A stretch of 64,000 nt of DNA from Neolentinus lepideus HHB14362 ss-1 (taxonomy: Eukaryota; Basidiomycota; Agaricomycetes; Gloeophyllales; Gloeophyllaceae). The position numbers and the translations under genes were made by a program. Below the pieces are notes generated by a model. It saw nothing but the letters and a program-made list of their open reading frames with translations. It ran no database searches and had not been told where the DNA came from. The DNA is taken from contig KV425593.1 of NCBI GenBank assembly GCA_001632425.1, positions 164,178 to 228,177 of the forward strand, written 5' to 3'. Positions 13,874 through 26,562 of this stretch are shown here, one piece after another (within the stretch, counting starts at the first letter, position 1; each line of letters begins with the position of its first letter).

Positions 13874-14517
13874 GGCCCACTATCAGCAGGAGTCTGTGTG
13901 AGTGCAGCGGTTGTTCGAGGGGTACAAGAAGGCGTCGTTGACGGCAACGACGACGAGAGAGGTAAGAGCAAGAGATGAAGTAACATTCAGCCGATGGCTC
14001 GAATTGGCAAGGGCGCGACCCCTTGCAAATTGAGTTGAGACTGAATTGACAGCCTACACTTTACTATGGGGCATTGTTCTTTATGTTTTCGTGGACGTTA
14101 TATGCCTTGCATAGATGGAACTTGAACATGAACCACTTATGTTTTTCCTCTCCTTTGCTATGAGTTGCGAGCGACAACGATAAGTCGTCTTGCACGGCGG
14201 CGGGCAGCGATGATGTCATAAGCTTAATCGGTGGAAGTCAGGCTCAGGTAGACCCGTACCCAGCTCATCAAAATGTTGATCCAGTAACTACCAATTTTGA
14301 ATCGGAGAGTAAACATTATCAAGTGCTGATTGGCCAAGAGACCACAGTGTGATTGGGCAACTGGGAAGGGGCCTGACGAGCCTCGACTTCAATTACCGCC
14401 GGCATGGCGAATAATTATAATTACTCAGACATTGAGCGCACGCACGCAGAGACTTTCCCAGCCGGAATCGCTCATATTTCGGAGGGTTACTCTGCTCTTT
14501 GCACCTGAACCACGACG
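13874..14517. promoter_or_regulatory. bidirectional HOG1/MCR1 promoter with CCAAT boxes
   Basis: This 644-bp divergent intergenic region contains CCAAT at 14291-14295 and two reverse CCAAT boxes (ATTGG) at 14329-14333 and 14352-14356, about 160-230 bp upstream of the MCR1 start. CCAAT boxes are bound by the HAP/NF-Y complex, which controls respiratory genes in fungi. That fits MCR1, but the link is inference. Confidence 0.45.
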
Positions 14518-16192
14518 ATGTTTGCCCGAGCAGCTGTACGCACGCGTCCCATCGTGAGTGCACGCAATTTGAGCGGTGAATACCTCGGTGGTTGTGGAAC
14601 GCTGACATGCTGCCTTAGGCAGCGAACGCGAGGCGGTGGGCGTCCACCGAGGCGAAGGCTTCATCATCAAACTGGGGCCTGTATGCTGGTGCCGCTGGTG
14701 TCGTAGGACTGGGTGCCTACCTCTACTTGGACCGGTCTGGGGCTAAGCCTGCAACGAAGACGGAGCTGAAGAGCCCTCTGGACCCGAACGGCTTCGTAGA
14801 GTTCCCGCTGAAGAGGATAGAGCCGTACAACCACAACACTGCAAAGTGAGTACCCAGCTTACGATACTCTTGCCGTGGTTCTTTTCAATCCGCATTCGAC
14901 GCGACGGCGTGAGTTACCGGTGATATTCTGTGTCGGACGGCGTATGGACTACTCGTTCAGCTATTGCGATCATCATCTGTCGACTCTCACTCGCCTCGTA
15001 TATCGACATCATGTTACTGGTGGATGCCGACATCTTCCGAACATGTTTACTGACTCGCACGGACGTACGCGCTATATGCCCGATATTCCCCCGCGGCCGC
15101 CCTGATCGGTTCCCCGCATTCTCTGCGTTCCCTCCTCAATCACCCAAGGCTAACAGAGTCCGACTTAATCATTTAGATATGTCTACGCCCTCCCTGAAGG
15201 CACCGCAGCCCAGCTTCCGGTTGCTTCTTGTGTCTACCTAAAATCCACGGGCGACAACGCGCCCAAGGACGCGAAGGGCAACCCGGTCGCGCGCCCGTAC
15301 ACGCCCATCTCTGCACCGGACCTCCCCGGGGAGTTCGTGTTCTTGATTAAGAAGTATGACACGGGTGCTATGACGCCGTGGATTGCGAACATGAAGGAGG
15401 GCGACAAGATCGCAGTGAAGGGACCGCTGCCGAAGTGGCCGTACAAGAGTGCGTGGTTGACTAGTTGCTCTGATTGTACCCCCTGGAGCGTTTACGTCGG
15501 ATAGTCAACGAGTTCGACGATGTCGGGATGATTGCTGGCGGGTCTGGCATGTACGTTCATCGCCGTGTTCTGTGTTCTGCGTTTTCCTTCTTGCTGATCT
15601 TGGTCCTCTCAAGCACGCCGATGTACCAGATCCTCAAGTACGCGGTGGAAGACCCGTCCAACAAGACGCGCTTCAAGCTCATCTTCGCGAACGTGTCTGA
15701 GAAGGATATCCTCCTCAAGGAGGAGTTCGACGAGCTGAAGAAGAAGTACCCCAACACGTTTGATGTTGTGTACACGCTCGACCAGCCCAGCAAGGGATGG
15801 AAAGGCACGTACACCTCGGTGTTTAGATAGATGGCGTGCAGCCTGGCTGACTTCTGGCGCTTAGGCCCGACGGGCTACGTCAACGCGGACTTGGTGAAGA
15901 AGACGTTCGCGCCGTCGAATCTGGGCGAGAAAGTCAAGATCTTCGTTTGCGGTACGTCAGCGCCGGTCTTTGCAGATTTTCTTCCATGTGCCCATGTATG
16001 ATGCTCCTTGGTTAGGTCCCCCGGGACAGATGAACTCCATCTGTGGCCCCAAGGCGAGCATCAAGGACCAGGGTGAGCTGAAGGGTGTCCTGAAGGAGCT
16101 CGGCTACACTGAGAACCAAGCGCGTTGTTTGTGTTGCTTCGCTCTTTGGGCTGAGCTGAATGTGCGCGCTTATCTAGGTCTTCAAGTTCTGA
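14518..16192 (+). CDS. MCR1: mitochondrial NADH-cytochrome b5 reductase
   Basis: FAD enzyme that passes electrons from NADH to cytochrome b5 and other one-electron acceptors (ergosterol synthesis, ascorbyl radical recycling). The exons are 14518-14553, 14619-14845, 15177-15448, 15505-15550, 15614-15804, 15865-15951, 16016-16119 and 16178-16192 (325 residues). The Arg-rich leader (MFARAAVRTRPI, ARRWAS) suggests mitochondrial import, and WGLYAAGAAGVVGLGAYLYL is the membrane anchor. The FAD motif is ARPYTPIS, the NADH-binding motifs are GGSGITPMYQ and CGPPGQM, and the usual C-terminal hydrophobic end is VFKF. Two introns need GC donors: 15805 (AAAG|GCACGT) and 16120 (CAA|GCGCGT). Both joins recover highly conserved peptide (KGPTGY and NQVFKF). 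Confidence 0.92.
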
Positions 16193-16846
16193 GCTCCCGT
16201 TTGCTTGTAGATGTAGGTAGTAGTGCTGTACACGGACAATGGAATTGCTATGCTCCAGTTGCTGCGCCATCACTACCGAGTGCCAGATATACGAGAGACT
16301 GAGATGCAAGTCTGTGGATGGCGTTGAAAGGTAGCATCTTGCCATCCTCATCCTTTACTCCATCTTCAGAGCTTCCACAGCCCGCTGTTCCATCATTCGA
16401 GCCTTGGAGAACCTCTCGACGGCATCAAATGTGCTACCTCGAGAACTGAGAATCCATGCATGAGTTGCTCTAACTTTTGTCCGGTGTTATGTATATCAAG
16501 TTGTTGGTTAATTGACTATTAACAGCAGGGGGTCAAAATATAGGTTGATAACGGAACTCTATAGACACAACACTATAGATTATTACAGCGCCTGCCACAC
16601 CCGGACCAGAAGCGCGCGTCAATGACATCCGGACGCGTGGCAGAAGGAAGTCAGAAACCTCTTACGATTCCCGAAACTGTCTAAAACTTGTCCTGCTCCG
16701 CTGCTTACGGAAAAGCCCCAGAAATCAAGAACAAGCCAAAGCCCAGAACATGTGTCTCTGCGCTATCCAGAGAGGACCTTAGCAACAGAGTCCAGTAGGT
16801 TCTACAGAATGCACTTACGGTCCTTCCATCGCATCGGCAGGCCATT
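16193..16846. other. convergent intergenic between MCR1 and P450
   Basis: No gene seen. An imperfect inverted repeat (CTGCCAC ... GTGGCAG) occurs around 16590-16645, too short to interpret. Confidence 0.4.
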
Positions 16847-19062
16847 CTAGTTGACCCGGCGAACCCGAAGAGGCATCTTGCAACCTTCCTCACCAGCAAC
16901 GGTGGGCCTAGGGAGGATAGACGCCCTGCTGATGATCTTCGTTCCAGGCCCGTCGCGCAGCTCGAACGTGAAGTTCCGAACGAGGACGGATACCACAGCC
17001 TAGTATAGCCGATCTGAGCATACGGGGGCAGGAGGCACACAAGACAGACAGACAGACCTTGATCTCGGCCAGCGCAAAACCTCTCCCGATGCACTTCCTA
17101 GGCCCATCAATGAACGTGAGCAAGTGTCGATGGCCTTTGATTTCCATGGCCTTGTTCGGGAGGCCTGCCTCGTCCAACCATCTTTCCGGAACGAACTCCT
17201 TAGAGTCGGGACCCCAAATGGCTTCTGAACGGTTCACGCAGGCAATAGGAATGGTAATCTGAGTGCCCTTGGCCACTAGAATGCGGTCGACTGCTTCCCC
17301 ATCCGCAGTAGTTATAGGGGTGCTGAGAGGAATCACATCGTCTTCGACCGCCTTCTCAATCCACATGTAAGATTCAAAGATGGAATATGAGTTCGAGGCA
17401 TTTAAGCGAGTAATTTACATACCACACGCCACGTCTCATCCAAGGGAGGCCGAAGCCTCAAGATTTCATGGACTACAGCATCAAGATAAGGCAAATCATT
17501 GTTCAGCTGGTCCCAAATTGGGTCCGAAGCAGGGAAGGTGGACAGAAGCTCCTCTCGCAATTTTGCTTGCTTGTCCGGATACCGAGACAACTCGATCAAA
17601 ATCCACTTGCGTGTAAGCATGAGAGTGGCAAATGGTCACGAGATGTCAAAACATACAGTGATAGTCGCTAGATAGAATGATTGAGATATCGCAGGCAGGA
17701 ACTGATGTGATATGAATGTACGGACCTGAGGTTGTTTCGTATCCTCCGAGAAGCAACACTTTCACCTGCCGAACTTATATGCGCTTAGATTCCGGTCACA
17801 AGATAGTAGCTTACCTGTGATATGACTTCTTCCATGTTGAAGCCCGAGCTGGAATCTGTGTCTCCGGCTTCATCTATTCCAGACAGTGAGGACCTCAGCC
17901 ATGATCTATTGTCCGTCATACTCGCCGAGAAGACCAATGATCGAATTATCCTGATGCTTCGCATTATCTCCGCCGTTAGCTTTTTGAGTCCTAGCGAGCA
18001 TTTCCTGAGAAATCTCCGTCACGCTGTCGTTCAATCTCCTTGTCAGCTCACTACGCGCATTAGGGATTTTGCGCAAGACCGGGAAGATGGGCTCCAGCAA
18101 AAAGCATATCATGGCAAAAATCGAAGGTCGGACGGTGCTGAAAGATTCAATGATCTCTGCAATAGCGAGGTGGTTGCCTCGCAGAGCGCCAAAGTCGTGC
18201 GAGAAGCCGGCTATCCCGATACTATCCAGCCTGTTCGCGTCTCTGTGTGACCGGGTCCGCTAGCGAGGTATGAGCTACAAGACTTACGAAACGCGGTTCG
18301 TCCTATTTTCAAATGGATGATTCACGAGAATATGCGCGAGCAGACGTTATCACCTACCAATCTTGAACGTCAATCACTAGTTCATCCGAGTCGCTGTCTT
18401 GAAACAACGCGTCCCAAGCGGTCTTAACCTGAAAACCAGCCTTCGTAAGCTTACACGTAAATTAGTGTTATGTCGTCGTACCTTATATCCCGAGTCAAAA
18501 AAGACCGACGTCAAATCCCGTATCGCTGAATTGCTGAACGCAGGAGAAAGGACACGGCGCTGCCTGAGAGGACCACCCTCAGCTTGGTGCTCTATGACAT
18601 TGCATTGCGGCGACCAACCTTTTGTGGTCTTCTCCTTCGGCCCACACCAATCCACGTCCAACCTATTTTGCTGGTTAGTAATACGCAAGACAATACAAAT
18701 GTGCTCACAATCTTCTCGAGGGCAAGTCTGAAGTAAGTTGTCTTGATATAGGTTGTTGTCTCTTTCGAATAGTAGTGAGATAAAGCCTTTGGGTCGGCTA
18801 ACATAACCTGTTGAGAGCAGAAGAGACCAGGCAGCTGGAAAACGGGGCCATATTCAGCGATCCATAACTCAGCCAAGTCTTGTAATTCCGTAGTGTGGGC
18901 CATATAATTCCGAATGCGCCATAAAAGGCTGCGTCGCGGTGGACCGTTCAACGGAGTGTTCTTCGTCTTTTGCCTCGGCATGAAGATAGTCCGGTATAAC
19001 ACCAGAAGTATTCCAGCATAAAGGAGCAGAGCTCTTGGACCAGACTCAAAAGTGATGCTCAT
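16847..19062 (-). CDS. cytochrome P450 monooxygenase
   Basis: Haem-thiolate monooxygenase, membrane-anchored. It starts MSITFESGPRALLLYAGILL at 19062, where the hydrophobic stretch is the ER anchor. It continues with QLPGLFCSQQVMLADPKALS, GLVWAEGEDHKR/QRRVLSPAFSN (helix C region), the I-helix motif GGYETTS, the ExxR motif EILR, the PERW motif FVPERWLDE and the haem loop FIDGPRKCIGRGFALAE with its Cys ligand. The last exon ends PLRVRRVN. All key residues are present. One intron (17874-17925, 52 nt) needs a GC donor (CTCG|GCGAGT), which joins SIIGLL to DEAGDTDSSS in frame. It resembles the highly expanded basidiomycete P450 families; I cannot assign a CYP number or substrate. No biosynthetic partners lie next to it. 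Confidence 0.88.
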
Positions 19063-19920
19063 CGCGACGTGGTCCTGCAATGGAGGGGAGTAAAACTGAA
19101 AGGTCTTAAATTCACTGGCGATGTTTTTATATTAATCAGTACCTACCAAATCAACTCAGATGAACGACTGGAGAAGGGCATGTGGCATGGTTTGATATCA
19201 CAGACCCTCACTGAAGTAGCATGAGCGCACCCTGTCGCGATAGCGTAACCAGCCCGTGGTGGGTACAGGAACCGAGCATCAGAAAAATGACCTTCAGGAA
19301 AACGGCAGTCATCTTCAAGTTACGGCGGTCTTACAGTGCTTTTTGATATAAGGTGTAATCCCGGGATTACGACGCCACACCGCTGCACGCCACATCTGTC
19401 CATATACGGGCGCTTCTTGAACTCCCTGTTAGCCTATTACTATGGTATCGTTCTTTCTTCGCTTCCCCGTCTTCACGCGCGTTCTCTTCCTTCATGCTCC
19501 ATATGACATTAATATTGTAGCCCGTTCGACTTATGAGTCGACGGACATCTCGCTGTGCAGTATTCTGTCTTTCCCCCGTCCTTCCACTATACACGGAGAT
19601 TCTATTCTGACTGCGTGCTACTCTTGAGTGTTGCCCGCCCATCGCGGGCTTCCACTTTTTTTTTTGAACATCCATCTCTGTTTCTGTCTACTGTCACTGA
19701 GGTTTGCCGTTACCGTCATCGTTATTATTGCCGTCGACTGCCGTCACCGACCGTTACCCTGGCTCCTCTACCCCACACCTCTATCCAAAACCTGTCCCTG
19801 CTAGAAGCGCTACCCTTCGCTGAGGGAGCTTCGAGCCCACTGTCTTCGCTGACGGCTTCATCGGCTTCGTACGTCTCATCATCCGACTCTGACGACGATC
19901 TCACCTCTTCCCCGTACAAC
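19063..19920. other. P450 upstream region and 5' flank of retroelement
   Basis: No supported gene. The open frame that starts upstream and leads into the gag ATG at 19921 is rich in Ser and may be element leader sequence. I looked for a long terminal repeat pair flanking 19.9-21.3 kb and did not see one. Confidence 0.4.
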
Positions 19921-21317
19921 ATGTCTTCCCGCCCTTCCAAACGTTCCCTCGCCTCAGTCGAGCAAACTACCTCCAAGAGCGCCCCGGTCTTACTGCCTGG
20001 CGAGCTGACTCCCACCATCCTCCGCGATTGGGCCGAAGCGTGCGAGGCGTACCGTGAGAACAAGATTGATCTCAAGGCGGAAGATTATGTTTGTAAGGTA
20101 GTAGCGTATGGTATGCGCAACAACCGGCTTCGAGACTGGTACTGTGTCAACAAACAGTGAATCAACGGTTTGTCCCTGGACGCTTACATTAATGAGATGA
20201 AGACCCTCTACCTACGCTCCGATCGGGAGGATGGCCTTTGCCGCAGCTTTTCGCATCTTCCTAGGGCGAACAAACCTTCTGAGACTAGCAGAACAACTTC
20301 CAATCCCTCAACTGTCTCCTTCGTGATACACCATCTCACTTCTCCGATGACGACATTCGGAAGCACTCACATGCACTCGGAACTTGCGACGTTATGCACT
20401 CGCGACAAGGTGCAAAAGATCAAGCCCTTGGCGGAATGGCTCAGCGCTGTCAGACTCTTGGACAAACACCGCCTCGAGGACGAACAGAAGCTCGCTCGCT
20501 ACTTAGCTAAGTTCAAGACACCCTGCACTGCTACTTCCCGTACCGCCCCCCACTCTGGCGCCCAGTCTACGTCTGCCCCGCGTCATCTACCTAAGCTCAC
20601 CCCTGCCGAACATGAGTTGCTATCTAAGAATAACAGATGCTTTAAGTGTCATCGAGCCAACGTTGACCACGTCTCGTCCGCTTGCCCTTCGGCTTTCCAA
20701 ACCCCGCTACGTACGGGACCCTTACGGAAGCGGACGTCAGAGCGACTGCGCGCCCTCGTGCTAACGTACAGGTGAAACCCCAAGAAGAACTCATCGCGGC
20801 TGTCATGCCTTCGGCGGTTATTGAATCCGACGAAGATGATACTGATGAGCGTGTCCTTACTTTTCTTCCCCATCTTACCTTCTCCGCCACCATTGATAGC
20901 CTCGCCGTCGAAAACCCCATATCCATCTCCGCCATGCTCGATTCGGGCTCCGGGATGACATTGATATCTGACACGCTCGTACAGCGACATTTTCACTTGC
21001 CAAAGTCAAAAAGCATCTCGCTCGCTATTGACTCTGAAGGAGTCCAAGATTCCGTAGTTTCCTTGTCTGAATATTGTAAAGTCACGATCTTGTCCGCCGA
21101 TGGACATTGGCACTCCCGTGTAATTCGCGCCATCATCACGCCCCGTCTCTGTTGTTCGTTTTTGTGTGGTCTCACATTCCTGTCATGGAATCATCTTGTT
21201 ATGGATATTGAAAAGCGAACGTGTATTGATTCGTCGTCTGGCTACGACTTGTTGAAACACAACCAACTATTTAACATCTGGAGCTGCTCACAAGCACCTC
21301 TCGCGCTATGGGTTTAG
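19921..21317 (+). mobile_element. degenerate retroelement, gag-zinc knuckle-aspartic protease remnant
   Basis: Three pieces in different frames. The first (19921-20157) reads MSSRPSKRSLAS ... LTPTILRDWAEACEAYRENK, a Gag-like start found in Agaricomycete LTR elements, and stops at a TGA. The second (20170-20775) ends with a CCHC-type knuckle (CFKCHRANVDHVSSAC). The third (20682-21317) overlaps in another frame and holds FPNPATYGTLTEADVRA plus an aspartic protease core (ISAMLDSGSGMTLISD). No reverse transcriptase, RNase H or integrase follows, so it is a 5' fragment with an in-frame stop and a frameshift, not an active element. A Ty3/Gypsy-like origin is likely but rests on Gag/protease character only. 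Confidence 0.75.
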
Positions 21318-21609
21318 ATGACCGTAAGTTGCCGTAAGTATCAAGCGTTTGAAGAGTAAAGTTACTGTAAACATGGACCCACAAAGATATGTTCACGTGC
21401 GTGACGCGTGGCCCGAGATGCCTATCGTAACGCTTGTCCGACACTTCATCCGTGCTGCACACCGCAACGGCGTCTGTGCATGAGCAAACACTACTAAAGC
21501 TGATTCTACTAAATCAATCTGACATATCAAACCCATTGAAGAGCCCAGATCTCGCGGCCCGTACATCAACTGCTGGCCGCCACTTGCTTTCTACTTTCTA
21601 CATTTTGAT

Positions 21610-24600
21610 ATGGGCTCTGAAAACATGAATCAGCCGCGTAAACTACCTAGGCCGTTACCCAGCACCCCCAGAACATCTCCAGAGCCGGTGCCCTCGTCCA
21701 GCAGGACCGTATCGCCTTCAAGTTTCTATGGATCCAAGGCCCCTCCGAAGCATCCATCCCAGCTCGCCACGGGTTCAGGCCTGGGCTTGACCGCGTCGCA
21801 GCCGACAGCATCCTCATCCTTTGGCTCGTCGCACACCAGGTATCGTTCCATCTCTCCACCCTCCCCCTTTCGCGAACCAGAATTGGTATCTGAAGAGCCC
21901 CTGCCGGACTTCAATCAGACCAGCTGGGGCGAGTCGACTCGCACGCCCTGGGAGAACAGCGGCGGATGGGCTGGTCTGAATCTCGGCGGCGGAAACGGCG
22001 CGTCTGGCTGGGGCACGACGGACACCTTCGACACGGCGTGGTCGGGCGCGCTGGGCCCCGCTGACTTCGACTCTGGCTTTAACAAGAAGGTCCTGATCGA
22101 CGGGAGGACTGAGGACGAGGAGAAGGACTGGTGGGACCCGGCTGTCCGCGCACGGCACTCCCGCCCTGGCCCGGGGATGCTCCCGCCGCTGCTCGAGGAG
22201 CGTCTCCACAACCCCGAGCACACGCTCTACTCGGTGAGCGTGGCCCCGCCGGATCTGAAGCCCGACAAGGACGTCGCCGGGTTCGCGCCCCCGAGCGCGG
22301 ACGAGGTGCGCACGGCGGTGCCGCACCCGAACTCGTACTACTGCCGGAGACACAACGGCTGGGTGCTGCTTCTGTGGCGCCAGTCGTTAGTCGTCCCGCA
22401 GCTGTCGATGAAGTCGTTCGTGGAACTGGTGCAGGAACGCGGGGTCAAGCTGCCCGACCAGGAGCGGCGGAAGATGACGGGGAGCTGCGTCGGCGAGGAG
22501 AACCCGCTCAGTGGTGGCCCGGCGAATAAGACGCACCATTTCCACCATTACCCCCGCGTTGTCAACGCGCAGGAGCTCAATCCACCTTTCCGGCGGCGGG
22601 ACTGGGAGCAGCTCGTGCAGAAGAAACTGCTGCGGCGCAGGATGACTGTCCAGGGCGATTTTAATATCGCTGACCCGGCTAGCGTCGACAAGATGGACGA
22701 CGAGTCGCTTGCAAACGAGCCAGAGGGCGATCTCCTCGATCTGTACATGTGCTGCCAATGTTCCGTCTACTGCGTTGTCTCTCCCGAAGTCATCCCCGGC
22801 GTCATCCCGCTCAAATGGATCGACGAGTTCGTTCGTGACAGGCGCGAGAATCCTATGCTGAATGGGAACGCTGACGCGACCGTGGTGGGTGGTCTGGAGA
22901 CATTCGTCACGTAGGTCCCGCGTGTGTCTGATTCGTCTGGATATTGACGCTGAGGTGTGCACGGTAGAGTCATCGAGAATAAACTGTGGAAAGCGAATGA
23001 CCGCGGACTCCCTGTGATGCGCCCTGCGTTCCGTAAAAAACTGGGGTGGAACAATGCCGTGTGCGTGCTGTTTTAGGGTTATGTTGGATTTCAGCTGACT
23101 TGCGGCTAGTCAACGGATATTCGAAGCGATGGGCTTCGTGTTCAATCGCGAGGAAGAGTCTATAAACCCGCCGGTGACGAATCCGAATACCCCGGAAGGG
23201 CGCTCTAACCGATCGAGACTCCTTCGGGCTTGGGTCGAGCTCAGTGTTATGCTAGTAGATTACCGAAAACGTTTTGGTCAGAGATCATCTCCTTGTCGCT
23301 CGGTAAGGGATTATTGCTGATGAATTCTCTCGCAGCCAACGGTCTCAAGAATTATGAGCCTCGCGGAGTCTGGGTGAAAATTGAGAACACTCGGGAGATG
23401 TACCAGAACGCTATTGGTGCACATGTCCAGCAAAGTACGTGGCCGAAACCCAGCTGATGCCTGTGATAAACTAACGTTTCTTAGTCCCGCGCGGCTTGCT
23501 GCCCGATCAACTTCTTCACTATCCCCCAATTGCGAAGGATTGGGAAGGTCTTGGTATGACACCTACGTCGTATTCCTGGGGTAAATTCACGTTGGAGACT
23601 CTCTTTTTACTACATCTGATACCTGCCGTATCATCCAGAACTCCTGCAGTTCGCCTACCTCGCACAATGCCGCTGCGACCCCGCCCACACCATGGAATAC
23701 TTCACCTACCTCTGCAACATCGTCTATGCGTTCCAGACGCTCGGCCAGCTGTGCCCGCAGGAGCTGCAGAACTTCGTCATCGAGGAGCGCTCGCGCGGCC
23801 GGTTCACGCAGGACGAGCTGCAGACCGCGGCGACGGCGCTCGGGTTCGGGCAGAACAACCGCCTGCGCGTGGACTTTGAGGCGGACACGGACGACGAGTT
23901 TATCAAGGGCGCGTGGCGGGACGCGCTGAGGGAGGCGTGGAAGAGCCCGGAGAGCGCGAGCAGGCGGCGCGAGGTGCAGGACGCGCTGATGGTTGTCGCG
24001 CAGGCGAGGGGGAGTAGGAAGCTGATGGAGCTGTATAGTGAGGAGCAGGGGAGCGGGATGACGCCCGAGCGGGCGTACTCGACGCTGGAGGTGCCGGCGG
24101 ACGTGGATGAGGAGATGTTGATTACGGTGTTCCTTATGAGGGTGAGTGCAATGCGTTTGGGTTCGGTGGTGCTGCGACTTAGTTTGTTTGGCATAGGTTG
24201 AGGAGAGACCGCATCAGATGGCGACAATGCGGGATGCGATGAATGTTATTGCCGAGGTGCGGGATAGCAGTCGTCTAAAGCAGTTCTTGGAAACCGGAAA
24301 AGATCGTGCGTTTTATCTTTTTGTCTTATCTACCAGTCAGTGAGTAATTCACCTTTCCTTTCAAGCTGGAGTTATCACTCCCTCGGTCGCCCAGGATATG
24401 CCCCGCGGTCTTAATCAGCTTGGAAATACTTGTTATCTCAATTCGTTATTGCAGGTATGTCGTGAGTGCTGGGATGGTGTGTTGCATCTAACCATCCTCG
24501 GAAGTATTTCTATACGATTAAAGATCTGCGAGAGGCTGTTCTTGCTGCGGGCACTACTGATGTAAAGTCGCTAGAAGACGGTAAATTAACGGAAGATGAC

Positions 24601-26562
24601 TTGAAGCGGCATCGTGTAGGCGGTCGTCTAGTGACGAAGCGCGAGATCATCCGATCTAAAAAATGTGAGTCCGGTATCGACAACGCCATCCTGACACTAA
24701 GTCTTCCGCTGTATCTAGTTGTCCATCGGTTATCGGAACTATTTTGGGAGCTTGAATACAGTGAAGCTGCTGCCGTCACCCCATCAATCGAGCTCGCCAA
24801 GCTTGCCCTCGTGACATCCAAGGACGAGGAAGAGGATAACGGTGAATCTGTGAAAACAGAGTCCTCGAATGACACAGATGCGACGCTCGTAGAGGACGCT
24901 CCAGTTCGGTACGCCGATCCGGAGCAGGCTTCATCTCCGTCTTCGCGAGATTCACCGAGTTCTGTCCTCGGCAAGCGCCCGCGCAATGAAAATGCCCCGG
25001 AGGCGATGGAGATGGACTCGCCTGTACGGGAGACAGAGCCTGTGAGGGACGACTACGTTATGGTCAAGTCCCCTCGAGCAAGTGCGACTACCTCTGGGAC
25101 AAGCACCGTTGCCATCACGCCTGAAGCTGGCCCGTCGTCTGCTGTTGCGGACAAGGACGGCGACGTCGAGATGGTCGACGAGCAATCTGAAGAGAGGAAA
25201 CAGCCGCCGCCTTTGCCGCCTAGGAAATCGACTGCGAAGATCGCGGACTCTGGGATGATGTTCGGTGAGCACAAGGACCGGCGGCGTACGGGATGACACG
25301 CTGATTCCCTGCAGGGAGGCAACACGATGTCTCGGAATGCATGGATAACTGCATGTTCCAGATTGAGACAGCGCTGCTCAAGTTTGACGAACTCACCGGG
25401 TCCGAGGATGACAAGACCAGTGTCGTCAAGCGGTCAGTGCGCTGCTATTTTGCGTTCTTTGTTCCTGACTGTTTGCAGGCTCTTCTACGGCAAGATTCGA
25501 CAACGTCTGACTGCTTCTGAAGATGATCGGCGACCCAAGGCTTCCGTTCACGAAAAGGAGGATCTTTTCTCGCACCTGCCTGTGAATGTCTCTGACGAGG
25601 GATACGACATTTATGATGGCTTGAGTGGCTATTTTGATGATATCGTCGAGTTTGATGGGAAGAAAGCGAGGATGGAGGTGTCCCTCGTGGATTTACCGCC
25701 TCTGCTGCAGATTCAACTACAGGTATAGCACTTTACTTCATTCCCTTCGTTATGCCTCCCTCATTTATTATATTTCTATTTCTATTCAGCGCGTGCAATT
25801 CAACCGCGAGACTCTGCAGCCGTACAAGTCTCAGGCGTATGTCAAGTTCGGAGAGACGGTGTACATGGATCGGTTCATGGACAGTGCGGACCCGCAGAAA
25901 AAGGCCCGGTCCAAGGCGATTCAGTTCGAGTTGGATGCTTGTCGGGATCAGATACACCGGTTGACGCAGGGCAAGGTGGGTCGAGCTTCACTTAGATATG
26001 GAGCTCGTGAGCCGACAAACCGTTTATAGCACGTTCCTTACGGAGCGCGTCTCGCAGAGACGCACGAGTTCCTGACCGAGCACCCAACATACCTTCCCGA
26101 AGGCGGTGATGATGAGTTGCTATCGAACTTGAAGCGCGACGAGGAGCAGCTGCAAGTCCAGATCGACGAGCTGCGCGCGCGTGCTGGCGAGCTGAAGGGC
26201 GCGCTGGAGGCGGTGTGGGCGGGCGACCGCGAGGCGGCGTACGAGCTGACGTCGGTGTTTATCCACCGCGGGACGTCGCCCTCGTGGGGGCACTACTTCT
26301 TCTACTCGCGCTACCTGCCCGACCGGCCTGACGAGTGGTTTAAATACAACGACTCGTCGGTGAGCGCTGTGGGCAAGGAGGAGGTGTTGCGGGATACGAC
26401 GGGGGACACGGCGAATCCGTATTTGGTGAGATGTTTTTTTTTGGAGTTTGGTGGCGTTTGCTGACAAGGGCGGTGTAGCTTGTGTTTATGCGGAAAGACG
26501 CGGAGGTGGTGCACACTGTGAAGCGCTTCGACCCTGCGACGCTCGTCGAAGAGGGCTCGTGA
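21610..26562 (+). CDS. ubiquitin-specific protease, Ubp2-like
   Basis: Cysteine deubiquitinase of the USP family, closest in layout to yeast Ubp2 (Lys63-chain editing with Rsp5). I place 15 GT-AG exons: 21610-22910, 22968-23060, 23110-23276, 23336-23434, 23485-23580, 23639-24141, 24197-24305, 24366-24454, 24505-24664, 24719-25264, 25315-25432, 25479-25722, 25790-25975, 26030-26425 and 26479-26562 (1396 residues, in frame throughout). The Ser/Pro-rich N-terminus is disordered. The middle region (EFVRDRRENPM, NGLKNYEPRGVW, PTSYSWE, MEYFTYLCNIVYA) is typical of Ubp2 orthologues. The Cys box is GLNQLGNTCYLNSLLQ and the His box SPSWGHYFFYSR. The catalytic domain is split by an acidic insert (24780-25260). 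It ends in the family signature NPYLLVFMRKD. Confidence 0.9.

Noticed and set aside
16847..19062. Secondary-metabolite gene cluster around the P450.
   Set aside because: Neighbours are MCR1 and a retroelement remnant; no synthase, transporter or regulator lies nearby.
22131..22962. Long open frames on both strands inside the first Ubp2-like exon.
   Set aside because: They are GC-rich shadows of the real coding frame, with Arg/Ala-rich composition and no domain.
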